Positions 51,115-60,685 of a DNA stretch of 64,000 bases are shown one piece after another; position 1 is the stretch's first letter; each line of letters opens with the position of its first letter. The position numbers and the translations under genes are program-made. The notes below the pieces were generated by a model that made no database searches, was not told the DNA's origin, and was given only the letters and a program-made list of their open reading frames with translations. The DNA comes from Oscillospiraceae bacterium (GTDB lineage: Bacteria > Bacillota > Clostridia > Oscillospirales > Acutalibacteraceae), in assembly GCA_015066595.1 (NCBI GenBank), contig SVNZ01000001.1, positions 124,001 through 188,000 on the forward strand, written 5' to 3'.

Positions 51115-53727
51115 ATGGCTGAGCTTTCTCCGATGATGAAGCAATATTTCAGCATAAAAGAAAATAACAAGGACAGTATTTTGTTTTTTAGATTAGGCGA
51201 TTTTTACGAGATGTTTTTTGAAGATGCTAAAGTCGCTTCTAAAGAACTTGAGCTAACCCTAACGGGTCGTGATTGTGGTCAGGAAGAACGTGCACCTATG
51301 TGTGGTGTGCCTTTTCACAGTGCGGAAAATTACATTGCTAGACTTGTATCAAAGGGATATAAAGTCGCTATCTGTGAACAAACTGAAGACCCGTCACAAG
51401 CAAAAGGTATTGTAAAACGTGATATTATTCGAGTTATTACTCCCGGTACTGTTATGGAGAGCTCAATGCTCGATGAAAGTACAAACAACTATATTTGTTG
51501 TGCGTATTCTTCTGATAAGAATATCGGTTTGTGTTTTTGTGATATATCTACGGGGCAACTCAACGTCACTTGCATAGATGCTAAAGATGCTGTATCTGTG
51601 CTTAAAACTCAACTGACTTCTTATGCACCAAAAGAGATTATATTGGGCGGAAAGATCAAGGATAATAGTGATTTGCTTTCTTTCATTAAAGATAAGCTTT
51701 CAAGCTTTGTTTCTTTTGTTGATGAAAATTCGTGTGGCTATCTTGATTGTTCTGATATTGTGCTTTCACAGTTTGGAGTTAAACAGGCTGAAAATATTGC
51801 TGATAATAAAGATGTTATCGTTGCGCTTGGCTCTTTACTCAACTATTTAAAAGAAACACAAAAGACTGGTCTTGAGCGAATAGAGCACATTAATCTGTAT
51901 TATGGCGATCAGTATATGAATCTTGACTATAACACTCGCAGAAATCTTGAACTCACACAGACTATGCGAACAAAAGAGAAGAAACACAGCTTGCTGTGGG
52001 TGTTGGATAATACAAAAACAGCCATGGGTAAGCGTATGATTCGTTCGTGGGTGGAGCACCCATTGATGAATGTTGCTCATATTTTGAAACGCCAGAACGC
52101 TGTTGAAGAACTGGTGAATAACACTGTTAAACGCCTCGAGCTTTCTGCTATGCTTGTTGGAATATTTGATATTGAGCGTCTTATGACTCGAATTGTGTAT
52201 GGCTCAGCTAATGCACGAGAGCTACGCTCATTATGCGCAGCACTTTCTAATTTACCAAAGTTGCACGATGAGCTTTCAGATTCTGAGTCTAATTATTTGC
52301 GTGAATTATATAATGAACTTGATGCGCTGGATGATATCAAAGAACTCATAGACAGTGCTATTGTTGAAGAGCCGCCGTTTTCTGTTAGAGAAGGTGGTAT
52401 GATTAAGAGTGGTTATTCTGAAGAACTCGATGTTTTAAGTGGTGATATGAATAACTCAACATCACTTCTAACTAAAATCGAGCTTGAACAAAAAGAATTA
52501 ACTGGTATTCCAAAACTTAAAGTCGGTTATAACAGAGTATTTGGATATTATATCGAGGTCACTAACTCGTATAAAGAGTTGGTACCTGAAAATTACATAA
52601 GAAAACAAACTCTTGCTAACTGCGAGAGATACATAACACCTGAGCTCAAGGAGCTTGAAGGTAGAATTCTTGGTGCAAAAGACAGAGCCATTGCTCTTGA
52701 GTATGCACTGTTTGATGCTGTCAGAAAGAAAGTTGCTGAAAACTTAAATAGGATCGAAAAATCAGCACATGCTGTTGCAGTGCTTGATACTTTAGTTTCT
52801 CTAGCTAATGTTGCTTCATCGAACAGATATGTGAAACCTGAAGTGAACCTTTCTAGTGTTATCAGGATGAAAGACTGTAGACATCCTGTTGTAGAAGCGT
52901 TACTCGACACAACACCTTTTGTTCCAAACGATGTATATTTAGATAATGATGCTAACCGTGTCGCTATTATTACCGGTCCTAATATGGCTGGTAAGTCAAC
53001 ATATATGAGACAAGTTGCACTTATCGTTCTTATGGCTCAGATGGGTAGCTTCGTTCCAGCGTCTTACGCCGAAATCGGTATTGTTGATAGTATTTTTACA
53101 CGTGTTGGTGCATCTGATGATTTGGCATCTGGTCAGTCAACTTTTATGGTTGAGATGAACGAGGTAGCTAATATTATCAAAAACGCTACTAAAAAGAGCT
53201 TGCTTATACTAGATGAGATTGGTAGAGGTACATCGACTTATGATGGCATGAGTATCGCACGTGCTGTATTGGAGTTTGTAGCAGATAAAAAGCGTCTTGG
53301 TGCAAAAGCGCTTTTTGCTACACATTATCATGAGCTTACTGTTCTTGAACAGATTATCGAAGGTGTCAAGAACTATAACATTGCTGTTAAAAAACGTGGC
53401 GATGATATTACTTTTTTACGTCGAATTGTTCCTGGTGGAGCTGACGACAGCTATGGTATTGAAGTTGCAAAGCTCGCTGGTATTCCTGATTCGGTTATTC
53501 TAAGAGCCAAAGAAATACTTAAGGATCTTGTTTTTGAGAATAGTGGAACTAGCAAAAATGTATTATCTGTAAGCACAGAACCTGATATATCTCAACTTGA
53601 ACAACTGTCGCTTATTCCAAATAGCAATAATGCTATTGCTGAAAAACTAAAAGGCATTGATCTTAATACGCTTACACCTATTGAAGCGATGAATTTATTA
53701 TATGAACTTAAAAATATGACAGAGTAA
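51115..53727 (+). CDS. mutS: DNA mismatch repair protein MutS
   Basis: LFFRLGDFYEMFFEDA; TGPNMAGKSTYMRQ; DEIGRGTSTYDG. Confidence 0.97.
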   Translation: MAELSPMMKQYFSIKENNKDSILFFRLGDFYEMFFEDAKVASKELELTLTGRDCGQEERAPMCGVPFHSAENYIARLVSKGYKVAICEQTEDPSQAKGIVKRDIIRVITPGTVMESSMLDESTNNYICCAYSSDKNIGLCFCDISTGQLNVTCIDAKDAVSVLKTQLTSYAPKEIILGGKIKDNSDLLSFIKDKLSSFVSFVDENSCGYLDCSDIVLSQFGVKQAENIADNKDVIVALGSLLNYLKETQKTGLERIEHINLYYGDQYMNLDYNTRRNLELTQTMRTKEKKHSLLWVLDNTKTAMGKRMIRSWVEHPLMNVAHILKRQNAVEELVNNTVKRLELSAMLVGIFDIERLMTRIVYGSANARELRSLCAALSNLPKLHDELSDSESNYLRELYNELDALDDIKELIDSAIVEEPPFSVREGGMIKSGYSEELDVLSGDMNNSTSLLTKIELEQKELTGIPKLKVGYNRVFGYYIEVTNSYKELVPENYIRKQTLANCERYITPELKELEGRILGAKDRAIALEYALFDAVRKKVAENLNRIEKSAHAVAVLDTLVSLANVASSNRYVKPEVNLSSVIRMKDCRHPVVEALLDTTPFVPNDVYLDNDANRVAIITGPNMAGKSTYMRQVALIVLMAQMGSFVPASYAEIGIVDSIFTRVGASDDLASGQSTFMVEMNEVANIIKNATKKSLLILDEIGRGTSTYDGMSIARAVLEFVADKKRLGAKALFATHYHELTVLEQIIEGVKNYNIAVKKRGDDITFLRRIVPGGADDSYGIEVAKLAGIPDSVILRAKEILKDLVFENSGTSKNVLSVSTEPDISQLEQLSLIPNSNNAIAEKLKGIDLNTLTPIEAMNLLYELKNMTE

Positions 53728-53743
53728 TTGGAGGTGAACGCAT

Positions 53744-55723
53744 ATGGGTAGAATTAACGTTTTAGATAAACATGTAGCTGAACTTATAGCAGCAGGCGAG
53801 GTTGTAGAACGCCCGTCATCAGTTATTAAAGAGCTTGTCGAAAACTCTATTGATGCCGGTGCAACGGCTATTACTGTTGAGATTAAAAATGGTGGTACTA
53901 CCTTTATGCGTGTTGCCGACAATGGTTGTGGTATCATGAGAGAAGATATCAAAGTAGCTTTTCTCAGACACGCTACAAGTAAGGTTAAATTAGAAAACGA
54001 CCTTGACTCTATATCTACTTTAGGCTTTAGAGGAGAAGCTTTAGCGTCTATCTCGGCTGTATCTCACCTTGAACTTATCACTAAATCTGACGTTGAAGAA
54101 ATCGGCACCAGATATGTGATTTCTGGAGGGGAGGAAGTGTCGCTGAGCGATGCTGGTTGTCCTAATGGCACTACATTTATCATCAGAGATTTGTTTTATA
54201 ATATTCCTGCTCGTATGAAGTTTTTGAAAACTGATGTTGGTGAAGGCAATGCTGTTTCTAATGTTATAGATAAGATTGCGTTATCGCATCCTAATGTTGC
54301 TATTACATATATCAAAGATTCTAAGCAAGTATTAAAAACTTCTGGTGATGGTAAACTCCTTTCTGCTATTTATTCAGTATATGGCAGAGATTTTGCGAGC
54401 ACTTTGATTCCTGTTGATTATGATCTTAATGGTATCACTGTAAAAGGGTATGTTTCAAAGCCTCAGTATGCAAGACCTAACCGTAATATGCAGAATTTCT
54501 TTATAAACGGGCGTTTTGTTAAGAGTGGCACTGCTATGGCAGCTGTGGCTGAAGCATGCAAAGGCTCTGTTATGGTAGGCAAGTTTGCTTCATGTGTTTT
54601 AAATATTAATATTGATTTTGAAGCAGTTGATGTTAATGTGCATCCTGCGAAGATAGAAGTGCGTTTTGTTAATGAAAGGCCTGTTTTTGATGCAATATAT
54701 CACGCTATAAAATCCGCATTAAATATAGGTGACACACGTAAAAACGCTGTTCTTGGTTCACACAATACGGTTCAAAAAAAGGTGAACCCGTTTGAGCTTG
54801 CACAAAAAGCTTTTAGAGAGCGTGATGAACACAAGAAAGCCCAAAGTATTGTTATTGAAAAATTGGATAAGAAAGTTGATAGCAATCCTTTCAAGCTTTT
54901 AGATGAACCTATTGTTACAAAACCAGCAAAGCCGATTTCTTTTTCACAAAAAGTTGCTGATTCATCTAACACGCTTGATATTTATTCAAAGTCGGCTGTT
55001 AAGCACGAAGTGAAAGTTGAAAAGTTTGTTGAAGAGCAAAAGATAGAGGTTTCTACGCCTTTTGAAACTACTTTAAAAAAAGAAATCACGGTTGCAGATG
55101 TTACGGAGAAAAAAATCGAGACTGACATAAAACCACTTATTGATGTTAGCGAAGATTCCTACAGATATATTGGAGAAGCTTTTAAGACATATATCATTAT
55201 TGAAAAAAATTCAAAAGAACTTATATTGATAGACAAACATGCAGCTCACGAGCGTATTATTTATGAAAAATTAAAAGAGGAAAAAGGTTCTGGTTATTCA
55301 CAGTTATTATTAGAACCTATTTCTGTTACTTTAAATAAAATCGATTATAACAGCGTAATTAACAATATCGACCTGTTTAATGAATCCGGATTTGATGTTG
55401 AGGATTTTGGCGATGGAGTTGTGCTTGTTAGAAGTGCTCCTCAGTACCTTGAAAAAGAAGATATTGAACAGACGATTGTTGAAATGTCCGGTTACTTGAC
55501 TGAGAATAAAAAAAGTATAAAAACAGAACAAATGGACTGGATATTTCATAACGTTTCTTGCAGATCAGCTATAAAAGCCGGAAATATCAGTACGGATCTT
55601 GAACTTATTGACCTTGCTAAAAAGGTTGAGAGTGATAGTTCGCTTAGATATTGTCCGCACGGTAGACCTCTTTGTATTGTTATTAAGAAGCACGAAATAG
55701 AAAAACAGTTTGGTAGGGTATGA
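53744..55723 (+). CDS. mutL: DNA mismatch repair protein MutL
   Basis: LIAAGEVVERPSSVIKELVENSIDAGA; GFRGEALASI; DKHAAHERI. Confidence 0.97.
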   Translation: MGRINVLDKHVAELIAAGEVVERPSSVIKELVENSIDAGATAITVEIKNGGTTFMRVADNGCGIMREDIKVAFLRHATSKVKLENDLDSISTLGFRGEALASISAVSHLELITKSDVEEIGTRYVISGGEEVSLSDAGCPNGTTFIIRDLFYNIPARMKFLKTDVGEGNAVSNVIDKIALSHPNVAITYIKDSKQVLKTSGDGKLLSAIYSVYGRDFASTLIPVDYDLNGITVKGYVSKPQYARPNRNMQNFFINGRFVKSGTAMAAVAEACKGSVMVGKFASCVLNINIDFEAVDVNVHPAKIEVRFVNERPVFDAIYHAIKSALNIGDTRKNAVLGSHNTVQKKVNPFELAQKAFRERDEHKKAQSIVIEKLDKKVDSNPFKLLDEPIVTKPAKPISFSQKVADSSNTLDIYSKSAVKHEVKVEKFVEEQKIEVSTPFETTLKKEITVADVTEKKIETDIKPLIDVSEDSYRYIGEAFKTYIIIEKNSKELILIDKHAAHERIIYEKLKEEKGSGYSQLLLEPISVTLNKIDYNSVINNIDLFNESGFDVEDFGDGVVLVRSAPQYLEKEDIEQTIVEMSGYLTENKKSIKTEQMDWIFHNVSCRSAIKAGNISTDLELIDLAKKVESDSSLRYCPHGRPLCIVIKKHEIEKQFGRV

Positions 55724-56676
55724 TCACTATGGAAGAAAAGATTCCTCTAATATGTATTGTCGGTCCTACTGCAAGCGGAAAGACCTCTCTAGCTATTAAA
55801 TTAGCTAAAATTTTTGATGGAGAAATAGTTTCAGCTGATTCTATGCAGATATATAAGGGGATGGATATAGCTACTGCAAAACCGTCTCTTTTAGAACGAG
55901 ATGGTATTATACATCACCTCATTGATTTTTTAGAGATTGATAAGTCTTTTTCCGTTGCACAGTATTGTGAAATTGCACATTCAATCATCAAAGATATTCA
56001 TACAAGAGGAAAAACACCGATATTAGTCGGCGGTACCGGACTGTATGTTGACTCTTTACTTAATAATATTACTTTTTCTGATGCAGATAGTGATGAAAAA
56101 CTTCGTGAAGAATTGTACGAACAGTACACTTCTTATGGGGTGGATTTCTTGCTTGATAAACTTTCGTCTTTTGATAAATGCTCCGCACAACGTCTTAGTA
56201 CAGACAAAAACGTTAAGCGTATCATACGGGCTATAGAGGTTTATCAGCTTACCGGTATCACTATGACTGAACATAATGAAAAATCAACACTTTGTGATTC
56301 ACCATACAGATTTGTCAAAATTGGTCTTACTGCAACTAACAGACAGTATCTATACGACAGAATCAACAGACGAGTTGATATTATGGTTGAAAATGGTCTA
56401 GTTGATGAAGCCAGAGAATATTTATCTAAGCATCTTAGTACTACATCTTCCATGGCTATTGGACACAAAGAGCTTTTACCTTATTTAAACGGTGAAGTTG
56501 AGCTTGAAACTTGCTTGGAAAATCTTAAGATGCAAACAAGAAGATATGCTAAACGTCAGCTAACTTGGTTTAAACGTGATTTGAATATAAATTGGCTGGA
56601 TATTGATACTTTAGATGAAGAAGAATTACTAAACAAATCAGAACAAACTATTAAGAAGGTTCTATTTAATGAATAA
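55720..56676 (+). CDS. miaA: tRNA dimethylallyltransferase MiaA
   Basis: IVGPTASGKTSLAIKLA; SADSMQIYKGMDIATAKP. Confidence 0.95.
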   Translation: MITMEEKIPLICIVGPTASGKTSLAIKLAKIFDGEIVSADSMQIYKGMDIATAKPSLLERDGIIHHLIDFLEIDKSFSVAQYCEIAHSIIKDIHTRGKTPILVGGTGLYVDSLLNNITFSDADSDEKLREELYEQYTSYGVDFLLDKLSSFDKCSAQRLSTDKNVKRIIRAIEVYQLTGITMTEHNEKSTLCDSPYRFVKIGLTATNRQYLYDRINRRVDIMVENGLVDEAREYLSKHLSTTSSMAIGHKELLPYLNGEVELETCLENLKMQTRRYAKRQLTWFKRDLNINWLDIDTLDEEELLNKSEQTIKKVLFNE

Positions 56677-58030
56677 AACACCTAAAAAAGCGAACGAAAA
56701 CAAACAAAATAAACGAACTCCTGAACAAAAGGCAGCCACAAGAAAACTTACATCTAGAATTGTTGTGGGTGTTTTAGTTGCGCTTGTTCTTGTTTTTATT
56801 GTATTCATTTTTGTTACTACTAACTTTATGGGTAGCGAAAGCCTTGTTACCGAGGTTGCTTACAGAACTACTGTATCTGATTCAATAAGCACAACAGGTT
56901 TTGTTATCAGAGATGAAGTATATATTGATGACCCTAATGATGGTGTCCTGGTATATCAGGTTTCTAGTGGTGATAAAATTACTGCTAACGGCACTATAGC
57001 AACGATATATAATACTGAGGCGGATGCGGTTAATTATCAGAAATTCTGTGATTTACAAGAAGAAATTGATGAGCTTGAAAATCTTAACAACGCTTTTAGT
57101 TCATCAAATATTGGACTCGATTCTGTTAATAACAGGCTTGATCAAAAGCTAATTTCATATATTGACTCTGTTAATAACCGTGATTTTGTCAACATCGCAA
57201 CAGTAGAGAGCGATTTGTTGTCTGCTATTTATAGGAAGCAGATTATCACCGGCGACCAGAAGAACTTTGATGATAAGATTTCGCAACTTGAAGAAGAAAT
57301 GTCTAACCTTGAGAGTACTATGAACGAAAGTATCGGTGAAATTAAGTCGAAAGATTCCGGTTATTTTGTTTCCACAATAGATGGTTATGAAAACTGTTTT
57401 TCACTTGATGATATGGACCAGATAACTTACACTGATATCAAAGAAGTTAAGCCCAAAAAGGTAGATGAAGATAAATATGTTGGTAAAATCATAAAGGGTG
57501 TAAACTGGTATTTAGCATGCCCGGTTACTAAAGAGCAGGCTGTTGCTATTACACATAGTAACACTAGCGTGAGTGTTAGAATTCCGTATGCTAGTAACGA
57601 TTCTATACCTGCAAAAGTTATTTCTGTAAATCAGTTTACTGAAGAAGATATGGCTGTTGTGATTATTGAGTGCAATTATATGAGTCCTGCACTGTCTCAA
57701 ATTAGAAACGAAGCTGTTGATATTGACCTCAATACATATGAGGGCTTAAAAGTCAACAAGGCTGCACTTCACGATGATTACGTTACAAAATCTGTTACTG
57801 ATGAACAAGGAAAAACTACAACTATAGACAGTAAAGTACAGGGTGTTTATGTTAAGTACGGTAGCCAATTATTATTTAAGCAAGTGTATATTGTTTATTC
57901 TGATGAAGATTATGTGATATGTAGTGAAAATCCGACAGATGATGTTTTGTTTAATGGTACTACAGTTGCTTTATACGATGAAGTTGTTGTAGAAGGAGAT
58001 GATTTATACAATGGCAAGCTCGTTGATTGA
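56669..58030 (+). CDS. HlyD-like membrane-anchored protein (biotinyl/lipoyl-like domain)
   Basis: N-terminal TM IVVGVLVALVLVFIVFIFV; STTGFVIRDEVYIDDPNDGVLVYQVSSGDKITANGTIATIY. Confidence 0.75.
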   Translation: MNKTPKKANENKQNKRTPEQKAATRKLTSRIVVGVLVALVLVFIVFIFVTTNFMGSESLVTEVAYRTTVSDSISTTGFVIRDEVYIDDPNDGVLVYQVSSGDKITANGTIATIYNTEADAVNYQKFCDLQEEIDELENLNNAFSSSNIGLDSVNNRLDQKLISYIDSVNNRDFVNIATVESDLLSAIYRKQIITGDQKNFDDKISQLEEEMSNLESTMNESIGEIKSKDSGYFVSTIDGYENCFSLDDMDQITYTDIKEVKPKKVDEDKYVGKIIKGVNWYLACPVTKEQAVAITHSNTSVSVRIPYASNDSIPAKVISVNQFTEEDMAVVIIECNYMSPALSQIRNEAVDIDLNTYEGLKVNKAALHDDYVTKSVTDEQGKTTTIDSKVQGVYVKYGSQLLFKQVYIVYSDEDYVICSENPTDDVLFNGTTVALYDEVVVEGDDLYNGKLVD

Positions 58031-58727
58031 TGTTGAATATAACTATAAAACAATTTGTGAAAACATATCGAAAGCCGCTCAAAAATGTGGAAAATCCGCT
58101 GATGAGATTACCTTTTTAGCTGCAACAAAAACTGTCGATGCAGTTACCATTAACCACGCTATTTCTCTTGGATTATCCTACATCGGAGAAAATAGGGTGC
58201 AAGAGCTGCTTTCGAAATTCGATCAGTACGATTTAGATAATGCGAGCTTACAGTTCATTGGTCATTTGCAGACTAATAAAGTCAGACAGATTATTGATAA
58301 GGTTGATCTGATTCAGTCTGTTGATTCTTTGAAATTAGCGGCTGAGATTTCAAAACAGGCTACTCTCAAAAATAAGAATATGGATATCCTGATTGAAGTT
58401 AATGTTGGTATGGAGGATAATAAATCAGGTGTTTTTCCGGAAAAACTCTTGGATTTGTTGTATCAAATAAAAGATTTGCCTTCTATTAACATTAAAGGTT
58501 TGATGGCTATACCGCCGATTTGTGAAAATTCACAGAAAATTTGTAAATATTTTGATAATATGCATAAAATGTTTATTGACATAAAGAGCAAAAACATAGA
58601 TAATATATCTATGGATATACTGTCGATGGGTATGTCCGATGATTATTATGAAGCGATTTTATCCGGTTCCAATATGGTCAGAGTTGGCTCTGCGCTTTTT
58701 GGTGCCAGAAATTATAATTTAGTTTAA
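58011..58727 (+). CDS. yggS: YggS-family PLP homeostasis protein
   Basis: ITFLAATKTVDAVTINHAI; GENRVQELLSKF; QFIGHLQTNKVRQI; SMGMSDDYYEAI. Confidence 0.95.
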   Translation: MASSLIDVEYNYKTICENISKAAQKCGKSADEITFLAATKTVDAVTINHAISLGLSYIGENRVQELLSKFDQYDLDNASLQFIGHLQTNKVRQIIDKVDLIQSVDSLKLAAEISKQATLKNKNMDILIEVNVGMEDNKSGVFPEKLLDLLYQIKDLPSINIKGLMAIPPICENSQKICKYFDNMHKMFIDIKSKNIDNISMDILSMGMSDDYYEAILSGSNMVRVGSALFGARNYNLV

Positions 58728-58743
58728 GCTGGAGGTAATTTAC

Positions 58744-59235
58744 ATGGCTGGATTTGTAGATAAGTTTAAGCGTATGTGGGATGCTCCTGATGATGAGTAC
58801 GAGTATGATGAGTACGGCTATGAAGATCAGGATGATGAAATAGAAGAGTCTTATAGCAGAAACGCAAAGAGATTTGACGATTTCGATGATTATGAGAGCA
58901 GACCTGTTAGAGAGGTTTCTCGTAGAAATAAACTTGTTAATATTAGCACAACAGCGAAGCTTCAGGTAGCTCTTTTTAAGCCTGAGAGATTCGGAGAGGA
59001 AACCAGAAACATTGCTGATGAGCTTGTTAAAACTCATACTGTTGTTTTAAATCTGGAAAATACCAATAAAGACATGGCTAGACGCATCATTGACTTTTTG
59101 AGTGGTGTTGCTTATGCTAACCGTGGCAAAATCAAGAAGGTTTCTGCTAATACATTTATTATCATCCCTAACAATGTTGATTTAACTGGTGATGATTTGC
59201 TTGATGAACTTGAACATAGCGGACTTTATTTCTGA
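58744..59235 (+). CDS. sepF: Cell division protein SepF
   Basis: C-terminal VVLNLENTNKDMARRIIDFLSGVAYANRGKIKKVSANTFII. Confidence 0.95.
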   Translation: MAGFVDKFKRMWDAPDDEYEYDEYGYEDQDDEIEESYSRNAKRFDDFDDYESRPVREVSRRNKLVNISTTAKLQVALFKPERFGEETRNIADELVKTHTVVLNLENTNKDMARRIIDFLSGVAYANRGKIKKVSANTFIIIPNNVDLTGDDLLDELEHSGLYF

Positions 59236-59237
59236 TA

Positions 59238-59981
59238 ATGTCTGTTTTTAAGTCTGATGAGGACAAGCTGATAATATCTAAAGCGTATGATGCTATTGAA
59301 CTGTCTAAAAAAAGATTTTCTCCATGTTTTTATGGCTTTTTAAACGAACACGAATCATCTCTTTTAAAGTGTAACTTAAATTTAGATGATACTTGTGTGT
59401 TTTGGGGCGGTTATAGTGATGCGATACGTGTTGTGTTTGGTGCAAATGTGTCATCAAACATAGATTTCCCGATAATTGCCCTCAAGTTTGAGCACAAACC
59501 AGAGTACAAGCTTAGTCATAGGGATTTTTTAGGTTCACTTATGGCTTTGGGTATTGAGCGTTCTACTGTAGGAGATATTCTTGTTTTCGACTCATATGCA
59601 ATCGTATTAGTTAAAGAGGAAATTGCTCGCTTTATTGAGTCACAAGTATCTAAGATAGGTAGAGTTGGTGTGAAGATTTCACGTGTTGATTGTACTAAAA
59701 TTGAACACAAAAACGAGTTTGACTTATTAAACTTTACTGTATCTTCGCTCAGGTTAGATGTTTTTGTTTCAGCAGTGTGCTCATTGTCACGAGAAAAATC
59801 ACTCAGGCTTATTAAATCTGATTTAGTTTCAGTTAATCACTGTATTGAAAATAACAATTCAAAAACACTTGTTGTTTCTGATGTTATTACGATAAGAAAA
59901 TTTGGTAAATTTGTTTTTGCTGAAGATTGTGGTTTATCTAAAAAAGGTAAAATCAAAATCAAGGTAAAACACTTTAGATAG
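59238..59981 (+). CDS. ylmH: YlmH-like S4-domain RNA-binding protein
   Basis: LGSLMALGIERSTVGDI; C-terminal S4; position sepF-ylmH-divIVA. Confidence 0.92.
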   Translation: MSVFKSDEDKLIISKAYDAIELSKKRFSPCFYGFLNEHESSLLKCNLNLDDTCVFWGGYSDAIRVVFGANVSSNIDFPIIALKFEHKPEYKLSHRDFLGSLMALGIERSTVGDILVFDSYAIVLVKEEIARFIESQVSKIGRVGVKISRVDCTKIEHKNEFDLLNFTVSSLRLDVFVSAVCSLSREKSLRLIKSDLVSVNHCIENNNSKTLVVSDVITIRKFGKFVFAEDCGLSKKGKIKIKVKHFR

Positions 59982-59992
59982 GAGTGCAAACT

Positions 59993-60664
59993 ATGCTTAC
60001 AATTGATGAAATTAAGAACATAGCTTTCAGAAAGGCTGGTATTAGTGGTTATCGTGCTGATGACGTTGATGAGTTTATTGATGACGTGATCGCTACTTTT
60101 GAACAGATGAAGGCTGAAAAAGCTGATCTGCTGAGAAAAATGGATATTCTTGCTACAAAGATTGAGCAGTACAGATCTGATGAAGAAACAGTTAGAAACG
60201 CTCTGCTATCTTCACAGAAGCTCGCAGATCAAGCACAAAAAGAAGCTAAAGATAAGGCTACATATATTATTAAAGCAGCAGAAAAGAAATCTAGAAAGAT
60301 ATTGACTGAAGCTGAGATGGCTACAGAGCGTGAGAAGGATAAGTATGAGGCTGTTCTTTCTGAAACAGCTAAGCTCAGAAAAGAGATGATTTCTCTTTAT
60401 AAAAAGCACCTCGCTTTACTCGATGAATTCCCAACAGAAGAAGTAGCTAAGGCTAAACGTGAAGAAATGGATGAAAAATATCCTTTTGAGCCTGTTGACG
60501 AAATCATCAACTCTGATGATATCGACGTTGAAGAAGAAATGATTCAGTCAGCAGAAGTTGCACCTATAGTAAGACCTGTTGTGAAAAGTGAAGATGTTAA
60601 ACCTGAGCAAAAGAACGAAAAGTTTGACCAGCTTAAGTTTGGCGATAACTACGATGTAGAATAA
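59993..60664 (+). CDS. divIVA: DivIVA-domain protein
   Basis: MLTIDEIKNIAFRKAGISGYRADDVDEFIDDV. Confidence 0.93.
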   Translation: MLTIDEIKNIAFRKAGISGYRADDVDEFIDDVIATFEQMKAEKADLLRKMDILATKIEQYRSDEETVRNALLSSQKLADQAQKEAKDKATYIIKAAEKKSRKILTEAEMATEREKDKYEAVLSETAKLRKEMISLYKKHLALLDEFPTEEVAKAKREEMDEKYPFEPVDEIINSDDIDVEEEMIQSAEVAPIVRPVVKSEDVKPEQKNEKFDQLKFGDNYDVE

Positions 60665-60685
60665 ATTTATTTGGAGTGTAAAGAA

